A stretch of 64,000 nucleotides of DNA from the NCBI GenBank assembly GCA_037349315.1, contig JBAIAC010000004.1:42287001-42351000 (forward strand). Reading direction: 5' to 3'. A program made the position numbers and the translations under genes. Shown here piece by piece: positions 22,152-31,152 of this stretch (positions within the stretch are counted from its first letter, which is position 1; every line of letters starts with the position of its first letter). The stretch comes from Chelydra serpentina (lineage: Eukaryota; Chordata; Testudines; Chelydridae). The notes below the pieces were generated by a model, which did no database searches, was not told the DNA's origin, and saw nothing but the letters and a program-made list of their open reading frames with translations.

Positions 22152-23619
22152 AACCCACACTGTAGCAGCCACACTGGAGCAGAAAGACCAGAGTAATAGC
22201 CCTATCTTTCTTTAAGAATAGCTAGGAGAGAGGGAGACATAGGACTAGAGAAGAAACACCCTCTTCCTCCCAGTAACTAAAAGCCACAAAATAATTGCAG
22301 TGAGATGCTCTGACATCACTTTGCAATATTCAAGCTGCGATGTTACGTCCGTACTTAATGATAGCATGTCATAGTGATGCAATAACGAATGCAAAGATGG
22401 CAGAGGTCAGATCATGCCATGGTTATTTGTGGCTCTCTCTGATTGCATGGCTCTCCAGCTCTCCACAGTCCAGAACTATTGCCATGGAAGGTATTATCTA
22501 CAGGTGTGTACACACACGCATCCCCCCCTCCCACAACGGTTACTAAGTAGCTCTGTTGAACTCTATCTTGCAGAGAAAGGAGGAACATCAAGAAGACCCA
22601 ATGTCAAACTCTTGAGGGGAACCCTAAAAAAATCAGGGTACCGTAGATTCTACTCTCTCACTCTGAGGTGCAGATCAACCACAAATAAAATGAATATATT
22701 AAAATATTTTTGTAAAAACAAACACCCCCAAATCCTGAGGCAATGAAAATCTGATACCCTAGTGCTCTGTATGGACTATTTTTGGGCATTCTAAATGTAT
22801 AAATTCAAATTAATATTCAGCACCTTGATTACACATAAAGGCGCAATAGGTTTCTTGTCAGCTTATTGCAACAGCCTGCATGCTACAGCCAGGATGGAGT
22901 ACAAGCTCAGTTTTTAGACATCTGCGGGCCCAGAGAGCCATTGGAGAGAGTTCATCTGGTCTTAATTACAGAGGAATACATTCCTCACTTGCTTGCTTAG
23001 CATTATGTAATACACAACAACGAATGCTTTGCACCCTTGCACTCCAGCCTTGCTTGAAACAGCAACTGGCAAGCAAAATTAGCATCTTGATCTCTCTGAC
23101 TGACAATCTGTCCTGTTTGTGCCACGCATTAATAGCAATCCTGCTGGAAGGAAGTTTCAGTGGGTGGCCTGTTCCCCGTGCAGCAATAACCCAGGTGCTG
23201 ATGGCTATAAAGTCCAGGCCTTGCTGAGATAGACAGATGTCTTGTGGGCAGTAATGTGTCATTAAGACCGTAATTATAATTTTTAAAAGAAATGCAATTG
23301 TACATCAACTCTCCCAACCTGGCATCTTACTCTTACCCAGTTCTTTTAGACAAGGATTATTTTCTCCTGTTTTTTAAAAAGTAAATTAAACAAAGTCAGT
23401 ACAAAGTGGGAGCCAGAACAGGTCACTGATACAGAGGTCCCTGCTAGGGTTGAGAGGAGCGGCCCTTCCCCAGGGTGAGCCTGGAAGGAATTGTGCCTCA
23501 AGGAACTCCCTGGTGCACAGAGCCTGCTGTCTTGGCCAGCACAGAAAGGGGACAGAACTCCCTCCTCCTTCTAGCCCACTTTGGGACAGCTTACTCCCCA
23601 GGGGGATACCACAGTGATA
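22152..23619. other. Anonymous DNA upstream of the Gypsy insertion
   Basis: The 115-codon forward frame at 22880-23227 has no recognised domain and an open opposite strand, so it is not called. The stretch is the pre-insertion target neighbourhood of the retrotransposon that starts at 23625. Confidence 0.35.
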
Positions 23620-23624
23620 GGCAC
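23620..23624. other. Left target-site duplication of Gypsy element
   Basis: GGCAC lies immediately before the 5' LTR and is repeated exactly at 30475-30479 after the 3' LTR. Five base pairs is a usual Gypsy duplication length. Confidence 0.95.
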
Positions 23625-24436
23625 TGTCATAAATATGAAGGGAAGGGGGAGAGGGTCTGATGCAGTGCTATAAAATCCTCTTTCCAGTAAAGGGTTAAGA
23701 AATGCAGGTAGCCAGACTGACACCTGACCTGGCTGGGCTCTGACCAATAAGGGGACAAGATACTTTCAAACTTTGGGAGGGGGGAAGGTTTTAGTGAGTG
23801 TCTTTGTCTGAGAGAGAGTGATCTTGGAAGACAGAAGGAACCTACAGAAAATCAAACCTCCCTTTTCTGAAGTAAGTTTAGATAGTATAGCGTATAGATT
23901 CTGTTTATTTGGCTTGGTGTATTCCCTGTGTTAGAAAGGGCAAGGGGGGGGGGGAGGTATTCATGGTTATCTGTAACGTTAAGGTTTTGTCCAGAGGGGG
24001 AAATCTCTCTGAGTGTGGAAATATAGTGCCCTGTGAAATAGTTACCATCCTGATTTTACAGAGATGATTTTACCTTCTTTATGTTTAATAAAATCCTTCT
24101 TTTAAGAAGTTGACTGTTTTCTATAGTGTTAAAACCCAGGGGGTAGGTTTTTAGATCACTGTGTAACCAATTGGTTGGGAGATTGTTCTCAAGCTTCCCC
24201 AGGAAAGGGGGTGTACGGCTTGAGGGGGCATTTTGGGGGGGAGGGAAGTTCAAGTGATTCCTTTCCTGGATTCCTGTTAGACATTTGATGGTGGCAGTAA
24301 GAAGCATTTCTCGGGGTGCAGGGAATTTTGTACCTTGGGGGGGTTTACCCTAAGCTGGTAAAATAGGCTTAGGGGCTCTGAATGCGGGTCCCCACGTCTT
24401 TACCCTAGAGTTTAGAGTGGGGAAGGAACCCTGACA
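23625..24436 (+). repeat. 5' LTR
   Basis: It begins TGTCATAAATATG and ends AACCCTGACA, so the terminal inverted repeat is TGTCA/TGACA. It is 812 bp. A TATAAAA motif at 23669-23675 and a CCAATAA at about 23743 are possible promoter parts. AATAAA at 24087-24092 is a candidate polyadenylation signal, which would put the R/U5 border soon after about 24110. A run of 11 G lies near 23944-23954. Confidence 0.95.
24087..24092 (+). promoter_or_regulatory. Candidate poly(A) signal in LTR
   Basis: AATAAA within TTTAATAAAATCC. Its counterpart in the 3' LTR at 30125-30130 would be the one used to end the genomic RNA. Confidence 0.6.
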
Positions 24437-24454
24437 TGGTGGCAGAGCGGTGGG
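24437..24454 (+). other. Primer binding site, tRNA-Leu-like with a 2-nt insertion
   Basis: Directly after the LTR comes TGGTGGCAGAGCGGTGGG. The complement of vertebrate tRNA-Leu 3' ends with CCA is expected to read TGGTGGCAGCGGTGGG. The match is complete apart from an extra AG after TGGTGGCAG. The first nine bases would prime perfectly. The tRNA assignment comes from general knowledge of tRNA-Leu ends and needs checking. Confidence 0.65.
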
Positions 24455-24699
24455 ATCTATTGAACCAGAGAGTTTTTTTGAACCAGACACAGGGAGTTTA
24501 GAATTTTTTTTCTCTTCTCTCTAGCTCTTCCCTGTAGCTGCTGGAAGCAGGGAGGGGGGAGGGGTTAAGCTGCTAGGAGCTAGAGTATCTACATATGAAA
24601 GCAGGTAGTTAACCCCTACAGGGAATACCCAAGCAAGGTTTTTTTTTTTTCTTTTCTAACACTATCGGGTTAAGACAGATTAAAAACAGAAAGGCTAAG
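24455..24699 (+). other. Gypsy 5' leader
   Basis: Untranslated leader between the primer site and the gag-pol start, ending GGCTAAG before the ATG. It has T- and C-rich tracts (TTTTTTTCTCTTCTCTC) and would be expected to hold packaging signals, which cannot be recognised by eye. Confidence 0.6.
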
Positions 24700-27600
24700 A
24701 TGACTGCCAGTGAAGCAGCTATTAAACTTGAGATAGCCCGGCTACAAGCTGATGAGGAGGAGAAGAAACATGCAAGACTGCTACAACTTAAACAGATGGA
24801 GATGGAGGAGAAGGAGAGAGAGAGGAAGCATGCTGAGGAGGAGAAGGAGAGAGAGAGGAAGCATGCTGAGGAGGAGAGGAAGCATGCTGAGGAGGAGAAG
24901 GAGAGAGAGAGGAAGCATGCTGAGGAGGAGAGGAAGTATGCTATGGAGGAGAAGGAGAGAGAGAGGAAGCATGCTATGGAGGAGAAGAAGTATGCTATGG
25001 AGGAGAAGGAGAGAGAGAGGAAGCATGCTGAGGAGGAGAAAGACAGAGAGAGGAAGCATGCCCTGGAGATGGAGAAGACCAGGGCGGAGCAGAATCTACC
25101 GGATAACACTAATAATCCTTCCCCAACAACCCACAAATGGGAGCGACTATGTCCACCGTATGATGAATCCCGTGATATTGCTGAATATTTTCTCACCTTT
25201 GAGAGACTATGCAATCTCCATCACATTCCTGATGATCACAAAATGACCCTATTGGTAGCAAAGTTGACTGGAAGTGCTCTGGACATATTCAATGACATGC
25301 CTATTGATGAGGCTTCTGACTATGAGAAATTCAAGGATTTGGTTTTAAAACAATTTCAAGTTACACCTGAAACTTACAGAGTAAAATTTCGAACCCTTAT
25401 CCGAGGGCCTGGACTAAGTAATGTAGCTTATGTAAACCGGATAAAGGAGCTGTTAAAAAAATGGGTCAAGGGAAGGAATGTTACTAGCTTTGAAGGAGTG
25501 TGTGATTTGATGGCTCAGGAACAATTCCTGAATATGTCCAAGGATGATATAAGACAGTGTTTATGGGATAAGAAAATGGACTCAGCAGACAGCCTTGCTG
25601 CTTATGCTGATCAATACGAACAGTCCCAGATCAGCAGAGGGGCAAGGAAATTTGGTACACAAGGGGTGCAGGAAGCAGAGAGGAACAACCCTGGTCATAG
25701 TTTGGGGAGATACCAGAAAGGAAAACCCGAGACCACATCCCCTCACCAGGAGCAGCCCAAGGCCCCACAAGGGAAAACCCAGACCCCTTATTGCCCCACC
25801 ACCCCATTCTCCAGCAACCCACCTCGCCCCACTGACCAGTCAGCTGGGCGATGTTTCAAATGTAACGAATTGGGGCATGTGAAGGCCAACTGCCCCAAGA
25901 ACCCCAACAGAATACAGTTCATTGCACCGGGGTCACACCAAAGGTCCTCAGGCCCAGATGCCTCCCAGATACCCTTGGAACGAAGGGAAACGGTGAGTGT
26001 GGGCGGAAAAAGGGTTACAGCGTGGAGGGACACCGGAGCACAAGTGTCGGCTATCCACAAATCCTTAGTGGACCCCAGCTTAATCAACCCAGAGGCACAA
26101 GTGACAATTCAACCCTTCAAGTCCAACTCTTTTAATTTACCTACAGCCGTGTTGCCTGTCCAGTACAAGGGCTGGTCAGGAAATTGGACTTTTGCAGTCT
26201 ATGATGATTATCCAATTCCCATGTTGCTGGGGGAAGACTTGACCAATTGTGTGAAGCTAGCCAAGAGGGTGGGAATGGTCACCCGCAGCCAGGCTAAGCA
26301 AGCTGTCACACCTAGCTCTGTTCCTGGGACTTCCACCGGAACCCCATCTGTACTACCAGAGACCCAGATAGAGGTGGTGGAACCGGACACCCTGCCAACG
26401 ACTGCAACAGCCGTCGTGGATCCAATCACAGAAACCCAACCCAAGCCAGTCTCGGAACTGGAACAGACGAAACAACCAGCACCAGAACCATTGCCAGCAC
26501 TGAGTCCAGCGCTTGCAACCCCAGCTACCGTACCAACACCCGAGGGCACCACCGAACCTGCAATGGCAGCAGCAACCGATAACTCCATACAAGAGGCTCA
26601 GCCAGAGCCTGAATTACCACATTGTGCACCAGCGGAGAGTGGTTCACAGTCAACGGAAACAACCCCATCACCTACATCGCTTCCAGAGGGACCCAGCCCA
26701 GGTCTACAACCCAGTGAGGAACTGATGTCTCCAGCATCTAGGGAACAGTTCCAAGCCGAGCAGGAAGCAGATGAAAGCCTACAGAGAGCTTGGACAGTGG
26801 GACGGAGCACCCCACTGCCTCTCAGCTCTTCTAATCAATCCCGGTTTGTTATAGAAAAAGGCCTTTTATATAAGGAGACTCTTTCTGGTGGACACCAGGA
26901 AGATTGGCGTCCTCAGAGACAGTTAGTGGTTCCGACTAAGTACCGGCTAAAGCTCTTGAGCTTAGCCCATGATCATCCTAGTGGTCATGCTGGGGTGAAC
27001 AGAACCAAAGACCGTTTGGGGAGGTCATTCCACTGGGAGGGGATGGGCAAGGATGTTTCTACCTATGTCCGGTCTTGTGAGGTGTGCCAAAGAGTGGGAA
27101 AACCCCAAGACCAGGTCAAAGCCCCTCTCCAGCCACTCCCCATAATTGAAGTTCCATTTCAGCGGGTAGCTGTGGATATTCTGGGTCCTTTTCCGAAAAA
27201 GACACCCAGAGGAAAGCAGTACATACTGACTTTCATGGATTTTGCCACCCGATGGCCAGAAGCAGTAGCTCTGAGCAACACCCGGGCTAAAAGTGTATGC
27301 CAGGCATTAACAGAGATTTTTGCCAGGGTAGGTTGGCCCGCCGACATCCTTACTGATTCGGGAACTAATTTCCTGGCAGGGAGCATGAAAAGCCTGTGGG
27401 AAGCTCATGGGGTGAACCACTTGGTTGCCACCCCTTACCACCATCAAACAAATGGTCTGGTGGAGAAGTTTAATGGAACTTTGGGAGCCATGATACGTAA
27501 ATTCGTAACCCAGCACTCCAACGATTGGGACCTAGTGTTACAGCAGTTGCTCTTTGCCTACAGGGCTGTACCACATCCCAGTTTAGGGTTTTCACCATTT

Positions 27601-29514
27601 GAACTTGTGTATGGCCGCGAGGTTAAAGGGCCATTACAGCTGGTGAAACAGCAATGGGAGGGGTTTACGCCTTCTTCGGAAACTAACATTCTGGACTTTG
27701 TAAGCAACCTACAAAACACCCTCCGAGACTCTTTAGCTCTTGCTAGAGAAAACCTAAAAGGGGCTCAGGAAGAGCAAAAGGCCTGGTATGATAAACATGC
27801 CAGAGAGCGTTCCTTTAAAGTAGGGGACCAAGTCATGGTCTTGAAGGCGCTCCGGGCCCATAAAATGGAAGCGGCATGGGAAGGGCCATTTACGGTCCAA
27901 GAACGCCTGGGAGCTGTGAACTATCTCATAGCATTCCCCACCACAACTCTCAAGCCTAAAGTGTACCATGTTAATTCTCTAAAGCCTTTTTTCCCCCGAG
28001 AATTGAAGGTTTGTCAGTTTACTGCCCAGGGAGCAGAAGACGCTGAGTGGCCTGAAGGTGTCTACTATGAAGGGAAAAATGATGGTGCCGTGGGAGAGGT
28101 GAACCTCTCCATGACCCTCGGACGTATGCAGCGCCAGCAAATCCAGGAGCTGTGCACTAAATTCGCACCGATGTTCTCAGCCATCCCAGGACTGACCGAA
28201 CGGGCATACCACTCCATTGACACAGGTAATGCCCACCCAATTAGAGCCCGACCTTACCGAGTGGCTCCTCACGCCAAAACTGCTATAGAACGGGAGGTTC
28301 AAGACATGCTACAGATGGGTATAATCCGTCCCTCTAGCAGTGCATGGGCCTCTCCCGTGGTTCTAGTCCCCAAACCAGATGGGGAAATACGCTTTTGCGT
28401 GGACTACCGTACACTAAATGCTGTGACTTGCCCAGACAACTATCCAATGCCTCGCACAGATGAACTATTGGAGAAACTGGGACGTGCCCAGTTCATCTCC
28501 ACCTTAGACTTAACCAAGGGGTACTGGCAGGTGCCGCTAGATGAATCCGCCAAGGAAAAGTCAGCCTTCATCACCCATGTCGGGCTGTATGAATTTAATG
28601 TGCTCCCTTTCGGGCTGCGGAATGCACCTGCCACATTCCAGAAACTGGTAGATAGTCTCCTAGCGGGATTGGGAGAATCGGCAGTTGCCTATCTTGACGA
28701 TGTGGCCATATTTTCTGACTCATGGGCCAAACACCTGGAGCATCTCCAGAAGGTCTTCGAGCGCATACGAGAGGCAGGACTAACTGTTAAGGCTAAAAAG
28801 TGTCAAATAGGCCTCAACAGAGTGACTTACCTTGGACACCAGGTGGGTCAAGGAACTATTAACCCCCTACAGGCCAAGGTGGAGGCTATCCAAAAGTGGC
28901 CTGTCCCAAAGTCAAAGAAACAGGTCCAATCTTTCTTAGGCTTGGCCGGATATTACAGGCGATTTGTACCGCACTACAGCCAAATCGCCGCCCCTCTAAC
29001 TGACCTAACCAGAAAGAACCAGCCAAATGCGGTTCAGTGGACTGATGAGTGTCGGAAGGCCTTTAATCAGCTTAAAGCAACACTCATGTCTGACCCTGTG
29101 CTAAGGGCCCCGGACTTTGATAAACCGTTCCTAGTAACCACAGATGCGTCCGAGCGTGGTGTGGGAGCAGTCTTAATGCAGGAAGGACCAGATCAAGAAT
29201 TCCATCCTGTCGTGTTTCTCAGCAAGAAGCTGTCTGAGAGGGAAAGCCACTGGTCAATCAGTGAGAAGGAATGTTACGCCATTGTCTACGCTCTAGAAAA
29301 GCTACGCCCATACGTTTGGGGACGGCGTTTCCACCTGCAAACTGACCATGCTGCACTAAAGTGGCTTAATACCGCCAAGGGAAATAACAAAAAACTCCTT
29401 CGATGGAGTTTAGCTCTCCAAGATTTTGATTTTGAAATACAACACATTTCAGGAGCTTCTAACAAAGTGGCTGATGCACTCTCCCGTGAAAGTTTCCCCG
29501 AACCAACTGGTTAA
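24700..29514 (+). CDS. Gag-Pol polyprotein of a Gmr1-like Gypsy element
   Basis: One frame of 1604 residues makes the particle proteins and enzymes for reverse transcription and integration. Order: charged coiled-coil N-terminus (about 1-125) with EEKERERKHAE-type repeats at 36-122; capsid (about 150-310) whose second half is SCAN-like; CCHC zinc knuckle (C385, C388, H393, C398); aspartic protease with DTGA at 444-447; P/T/E-rich linker (about 533-690); integrase with HHCC zinc finger (two His in 757-763, C793, C796), catalytic D826, D886, E922 (D-D-35-E spacing) and a GPF motif at 1062-1064; reverse transcriptase (about 1180-1400) with D1270 and YLDD at 1331-1334; RNase H with D1482, E1524, D1549, D1592. 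There is no stop or frameshift between gag and pol and no chromodomain or env. Start chosen as the first ATG, which gives a complete gag head. Integrase before RT identifies the Gmr1 group. Confidence 0.95.
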   Translation: MTASEAAIKLEIARLQADEEEKKHARLLQLKQMEMEEKERERKHAEEEKERERKHAEEERKHAEEEKERERKHAEEERKYAMEEKERERKHAMEEKKYAMEEKERERKHAEEEKDRERKHALEMEKTRAEQNLPDNTNNPSPTTHKWERLCPPYDESRDIAEYFLTFERLCNLHHIPDDHKMTLLVAKLTGSALDIFNDMPIDEASDYEKFKDLVLKQFQVTPETYRVKFRTLIRGPGLSNVAYVNRIKELLKKWVKGRNVTSFEGVCDLMAQEQFLNMSKDDIRQCLWDKKMDSADSLAAYADQYEQSQISRGARKFGTQGVQEAERNNPGHSLGRYQKGKPETTSPHQEQPKAPQGKTQTPYCPTTPFSSNPPRPTDQSAGRCFKCNELGHVKANCPKNPNRIQFIAPGSHQRSSGPDASQIPLERRETVSVGGKRVTAWRDTGAQVSAIHKSLVDPSLINPEAQVTIQPFKSNSFNLPTAVLPVQYKGWSGNWTFAVYDDYPIPMLLGEDLTNCVKLAKRVGMVTRSQAKQAVTPSSVPGTSTGTPSVLPETQIEVVEPDTLPTTATAVVDPITETQPKPVSELEQTKQPAPEPLPALSPALATPATVPTPEGTTEPAMAAATDNSIQEAQPEPELPHCAPAESGSQSTETTPSPTSLPEGPSPGLQPSEELMSPASREQFQAEQEADESLQRAWTVGRSTPLPLSSSNQSRFVIEKGLLYKETLSGGHQEDWRPQRQLVVPTKYRLKLLSLAHDHPSGHAGVNRTKDRLGRSFHWEGMGKDVSTYVRSCEVCQRVGKPQDQVKAPLQPLPIIEVPFQRVAVDILGPFPKKTPRGKQYILTFMDFATRWPEAVALSNTRAKSVCQALTEIFARVGWPADILTDSGTNFLAGSMKSLWEAHGVNHLVATPYHHQTNGLVEKFNGTLGAMIRKFVTQHSNDWDLVLQQLLFAYRAVPHPSLGFSPFELVYGREVKGPLQLVKQQWEGFTPSSETNILDFVSNLQNTLRDSLALARENLKGAQEEQKAWYDKHARERSFKVGDQVMVLKALRAHKMEAAWEGPFTVQERLGAVNYLIAFPTTTLKPKVYHVNSLKPFFPRELKVCQFTAQGAEDAEWPEGVYYEGKNDGAVGEVNLSMTLGRMQRQQIQELCTKFAPMFSAIPGLTERAYHSIDTGNAHPIRARPYRVAPHAKTAIEREVQDMLQMGIIRPSSSAWASPVVLVPKPDGEIRFCVDYRTLNAVTCPDNYPMPRTDELLEKLGRAQFISTLDLTKGYWQVPLDESAKEKSAFITHVGLYEFNVLPFGLRNAPATFQKLVDSLLAGLGESAVAYLDDVAIFSDSWAKHLEHLQKVFERIREAGLTVKAKKCQIGLNRVTYLGHQVGQGTINPLQAKVEAIQKWPVPKSKKQVQSFLGLAGYYRRFVPHYSQIAAPLTDLTRKNQPNAVQWTDECRKAFNQLKATLMSDPVLRAPDFDKPFLVTTDASERGVGAVLMQEGPDQEFHPVVFLSKKLSERESHWSISEKECYAIVYALEKLRPYVWGRRFHLQTDHAALKWLNTAKGNNKKLLRWSLALQDFDFEIQHISGASNKVADALSRESFPEPTG
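24805..25065 (+). repeat. In-frame coding minisatellite in gag
   Basis: Six 33-bp units encoding EEKERERKHA plus E, M or L (one has D for the second E) are interspersed with three 21-bp units encoding EERKHAE, EERKYAM or EEKKYAM. All units are multiples of three and keep the frame. The product is predicted to be a continuous charged helix or coiled coil, probably for Gag multimerisation or RNA contact. The antisense frames over this region are repeat artefacts. Confidence 0.9.
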
Positions 29515-29663
29515 AATCGTCCTTGCAATGTGGACAATATTGTTAGTCTTTATCCAGTTATTAGTATATTTGGAGATTCATGTGTCTTATTACTTTGTTT
29601 TCTTTTAAAGCTCCAGGAAGAAATCACAGCCAGTGTTTCACACTATCGGTGATTTGGGGGGCG
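29515..29663 (+). other. Gypsy 3' untranslated region with polypurine tract
   Basis: Short non-coding interval from the gag-pol stop to the 3' LTR. It ends GATTTGGGGGGCG at 29651-29663, whose G run (about 29655-29661) is the probable plus-strand primer tract. The tract is short and ends in CG rather than pure purines. Confidence 0.7.
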
Positions 29664-30474
29664 TGTCATAAATATGAAGGGAAGGGGGAGAGGGTCTGAT
29701 GCAGTGCTATAAAATCCTCTTTCCAGTAAAGGGTTAAGAAATGCAGGTAGCCAGACTGACACCTGACCTGGCTGGGCTCTGACCAATAAGGGGACAAGAT
29801 ACTTTCAAACTTTGGGAGGGGGGAAGGTTTTAGTGAGTGTCTTTGTCTGAGAGAGAGTGATCTTGGAAGACAGAAGGAACCTACAGAAAATCAAACCTCC
29901 CTTTTCTGAAGTAAGTTTAGATAGTATAGCGTATAGATTCTGTTTATTTGGCTTGGTGTATTCCCTGTGTTAGAAAGGGCAAGGGGGGGGGGAGGTATTC
30001 ATGGTTATCTGTAACGTTAAGGTTTTGTCCAGAGGGGGAAATCTCTCTGAGTGTGGAAATATAGTGCCCTGTGAAATAGTTACCATCCTGATTTTACAGA
30101 GATGATTTTACCTTCTTTATGTTTAATAAAATCCTTCTTTTAAGAAGTTGACTGTTTTCTATAGTGTTAAAACCCAGGGGGTAGGTTTTTAGATCACTGT
30201 GTAACCAATTGGTTGGGAGATTGTTCTCAAGCTTCCCCAGGAAAGGGGGTGTACGGCTTGAGGGGGCATTTTGGGGGGGAGGGAAGTTCAAGTGATTCCT
30301 TTCCTGGATTCCTGTTAGACATTTGATGGTGGCAGTAAGAAGCATTTCTCGGGGTGCAGGGAATTTTGTACCTTGGGGGGGTTTACCCTAAGCTGGTAAA
30401 ATAGGCTTAGGGGCTCTGAATGCGGGTCCCCACGTCTTTACCCTAGAGTTTAGAGTGGGGAAGGAACCCTGACA
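29664..30474 (+). repeat. 3' LTR
   Basis: It is 811 bp, begins TGTCATAAATATG and ends AACCCTGACA. Reading it against the 5' LTR I find a single difference, 10 instead of 11 G in the run near 29983-29992. The poly(A) signal AATAAA is at 30125-30130. Confidence 0.95.
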
Positions 30475-30479
30475 GGCAC
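30475..30479. other. Right target-site duplication of Gypsy element
   Basis: GGCAC, identical to 23620-23624. Confidence 0.95.
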
Positions 30480-30883
30480 AATACAGATATAGATTTTGTG
30501 ATAAAATAGATTACACAGACTCACTGATAAAAGCCATGCCTGGAGAGCAAAGCAATTGCAATTCTAACAGGCCCATGCACAGAGGGATCGTGTAAGTAGG
30601 GAGGGAAGGTCTTTGGAGAAGAAGTCTTAATCCAGCCCTCAATCGGAAACTGTAGCATGGCATAAAGGCTGAGGAGAAATGGCACTCCATGATCTGTTCT
30701 AAGGATCTCTTCTAGGCTCCAAATTTTGGTACCAGACTGTGGGCCTTGATGTTTAAACTAATCTTTATGTCCTAGATTTGCTGACCACGTTTATCGAGTC
30801 ACTTCATGGTTATGTAGAAGAGACTGAAAAGTCTTGCAATGAACTGCTAGAAGGCTTCAGGAAAATGCCTTAAATTTGGCATT
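30480..30883. other. Anonymous DNA downstream of Gypsy element
   Basis: No gene or recognised repeat. Confidence 0.35.
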
Positions 30884-30891
30884 ATCTAGGC

Positions 30892-30997
30892 CAATGTTTC
30901 TCAATGACCAGTCCATGGACAGTCCCTGAGATCTCCCTGACACAGTTTAGGAAGGCAGCAAGCAGGTCCCTGGTATCAAAAAGGCTGAGAAACATGA
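30892..30997. mobile_element. hAT-like MITE with 8 bp duplication
   Basis: The ends CAATGTTTCTCAATG and GGCTGAGAAACATG are inverted repeats. The 8-mer ATCTAGGC is found at 30884-30891 and again at 30998-31005, overlapping the start of the next element. The interior AGATCTCCCTGACACAGTTT is the reverse complement of the copy at 44006-44118, so both belong to one family in opposite orientations. Confidence 0.8.
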
Positions 30998-31004
30998 ATC
31001 TAGG

Positions 31005-31144
31005 CAGGGCCGGCTTTAAGCCGATTCCGCCAATTCCGCAGAATCGGGCCCTGCGCCCAAGGGGGCCCTTCTCCGGCGGGTTTTTTTTTTTTTTTGCTCC
31101 GTCATTATTCACGTGGGGCCCTGCAACCACTAAAGCCGGCCCTG
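31005..31144. mobile_element. hAT-like MITE, CAGGGCCGGCTTTAA subtype
   Basis: The termini CAGGGCCGGCTTTAA and TAAAGCCGGCCCTG are inverted repeats. Flanks AATCTAGG (30997-31004) and GATTTAGG (31145-31152) match at six of eight positions. It inserted into the duplicated target site of the preceding element. A 16-nt T run lies at about 31080-31095. Its interior differs from the other copies of the family. Confidence 0.78.
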
Positions 31145-31152
31145 GATTTAGG

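Larger units (their letters stand above)
23625..30474 (+). mobile_element. Complete Gmr1-like Ty3/Gypsy LTR retrotransposon
   Basis: A 6850 bp element with two LTRs, primer binding site, one gag-pol frame, polypurine tract and exact flanking duplication. The LTRs are identical except for one G in a run (11 against 10), so by the usual LTR clock the insertion is very recent. Integrase precedes reverse transcriptase, unlike most Ty3/Gypsy elements, and matches the Gmr1 group described from cod and other deuterostomes. No envelope gene is present, so spread would be intracellular. All catalytic residues I could check are intact, so it could be autonomous. Whether it is transcribed cannot be seen here. 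Confidence 0.95.

Noticed and set aside
22880..23227. 115-codon frame as a host exon
   Set aside because: No recognised domain, an open opposite strand, and no splice-site pair. Length alone is not evidence in this AT-moderate sequence.
24056..24307. 83-codon reverse frame, identical to one at 30094-30345
   Set aside because: Both copies lie inside the LTRs, so their identity reflects LTR duplication, not protein conservation.
24609..25246. Long antisense and +2 frames (201, 164 and 92 codons) over the gag repeat
   Set aside because: They are low-complexity translations (Leu/Ser or Arg/Met rich) of the in-frame minisatellite. The gag frame explains the region fully.
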